Shown: positions 6,816 to 6,922 of the stretch, piece by piece | Position numbering within the stretch: position 1 is the stretch's first letter | How the letters are laid out: every line of letters starts with the position of its first letter | DNA from: an uncultured Synechococcus sp. | GTDB taxonomy: Bacteria; Cyanobacteriota; Cyanobacteriia; PCC-6307; Cyanobiaceae | DNA: 6,922 nt | Assembly: GCA_913040905.1 (NCBI GenBank) | Contig: CAJWIC010000074.1 | Span: 1-6,922, forward strand | Reading direction: 5' to 3' | The notes under the pieces: generated by a model | Told to the model about the DNA's origin: nothing | The model's input: the letters and a program-made list of their open reading frames with translations, nothing else | Databases searched by the model: none | Position numbers and translations under genes: made by a program

Positions 6816-6922
6816 TCACTTGATCTCCTTGTGGGGAGTCATCTTGTTGCAGTGGGGACAGAACTTCTTGATCTCCAGCCGTTCGGTGGTGTTCCGGCGG
6901 TTCTTCTCGGTCGTGTAACGGG
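6816..6922 (-). CDS. rpmG: 50S ribosomal protein L33 (5' end off the window)
   Basis: Only the last 34 codons and the stop lie in the window; the start is beyond the right edge. The visible part reads [20 protein letters not shown], then [14 protein letters not shown], the conserved C-terminal half of bacterial L33. CPHC is the second Cys pair of its zinc ribbon; the first pair, which the family carries near residues 14-17, would be upstream outside the window. L33 sits near the E site of the 50S subunit. The stop is 37 bases before rpsR, and the rpmG-rpsR order is common in cyanobacteria and plastids. The open frame to the edge and the exact family match leave little doubt. Confidence 0.96.
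   Translation of the reverse strand, partial: RYTTEKNRRNTTERLEIKKFCPHCNKMTPHKEIK

Noticed and set aside
1..6922. Search by eye for tRNA, rRNA, CRISPR arrays, insertion-sequence ends, phage genes and toxin-antitoxin pairs.
   Set aside because: Nothing supportable was found; nearly all of the window is covered by the listed genes and the largest gap is 75 bases.

Overview
The window reads as ordinary chromosomal DNA of a cyanobacterium, most likely a marine picocyanobacterium of the Synechococcus/Prochlorococcus group with a GC-rich genome (about 60% GC by eye). Three things support this. The gene run rpmG-rpsR-RNase II/R is familiar from that group. The exoribonuclease has the N-terminal layout I associate with cyanobacterial and chloroplast enzymes. 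I found no copy of the palindrome GCGATCGC (HIP1), which is common in many other cyanobacteria but scarce in marine ones. None of the genes has a well-placed Shine-Dalgarno sequence, which also fits. The assignment is an inference; no rRNA or other marker is present.

There are three transcription blocks. On the left, two minus-strand genes lie 4 bases apart: metG (methionyl-tRNA synthetase, 2678 to 1134), then a lipoprotein of the LptC/OstA type (1129 down to base 1, running off the left edge). In the middle, one plus-strand gene (2754-4514) encodes a FAD-dependent oxidoreductase of the PF12831 type with an unassigned C-terminal extension. It is divergent from metG across a 75-base gap. On the right, a minus-strand block reads rpmG (L33, 3' part only), rpsR (S18), then an RNase II/R-family 3'-5' exoribonuclease (6544 to 4508). 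That enzyme converges on the oxidoreductase gene and the two coding regions overlap by 7 bases.

Functionally the right block joins two ribosomal proteins to an RNA-degrading enzyme, and the left block joins a tRNA synthetase to an outer-envelope lipid-transport component. The oxidoreductase has no obvious partner here. I see no mobile element, CRISPR array, tRNA, rRNA, phage gene or sign of recent transfer.

The unusual points are small-scale. A perfect 12-bp inverted repeat sits inside the overlapping 3' ends of the two convergent genes. A hairpin covers the rpsR stop and reaches into the TTG start of the exoribonuclease. The exoribonuclease resembles the chloroplast RNR1 / mitochondrial Dss1 type more than E. 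coli RNase II at its N terminus. The LptC-like protein appears to be a lipoprotein about twice the length of E. coli LptC. I do not see a clearly new multi-gene system.
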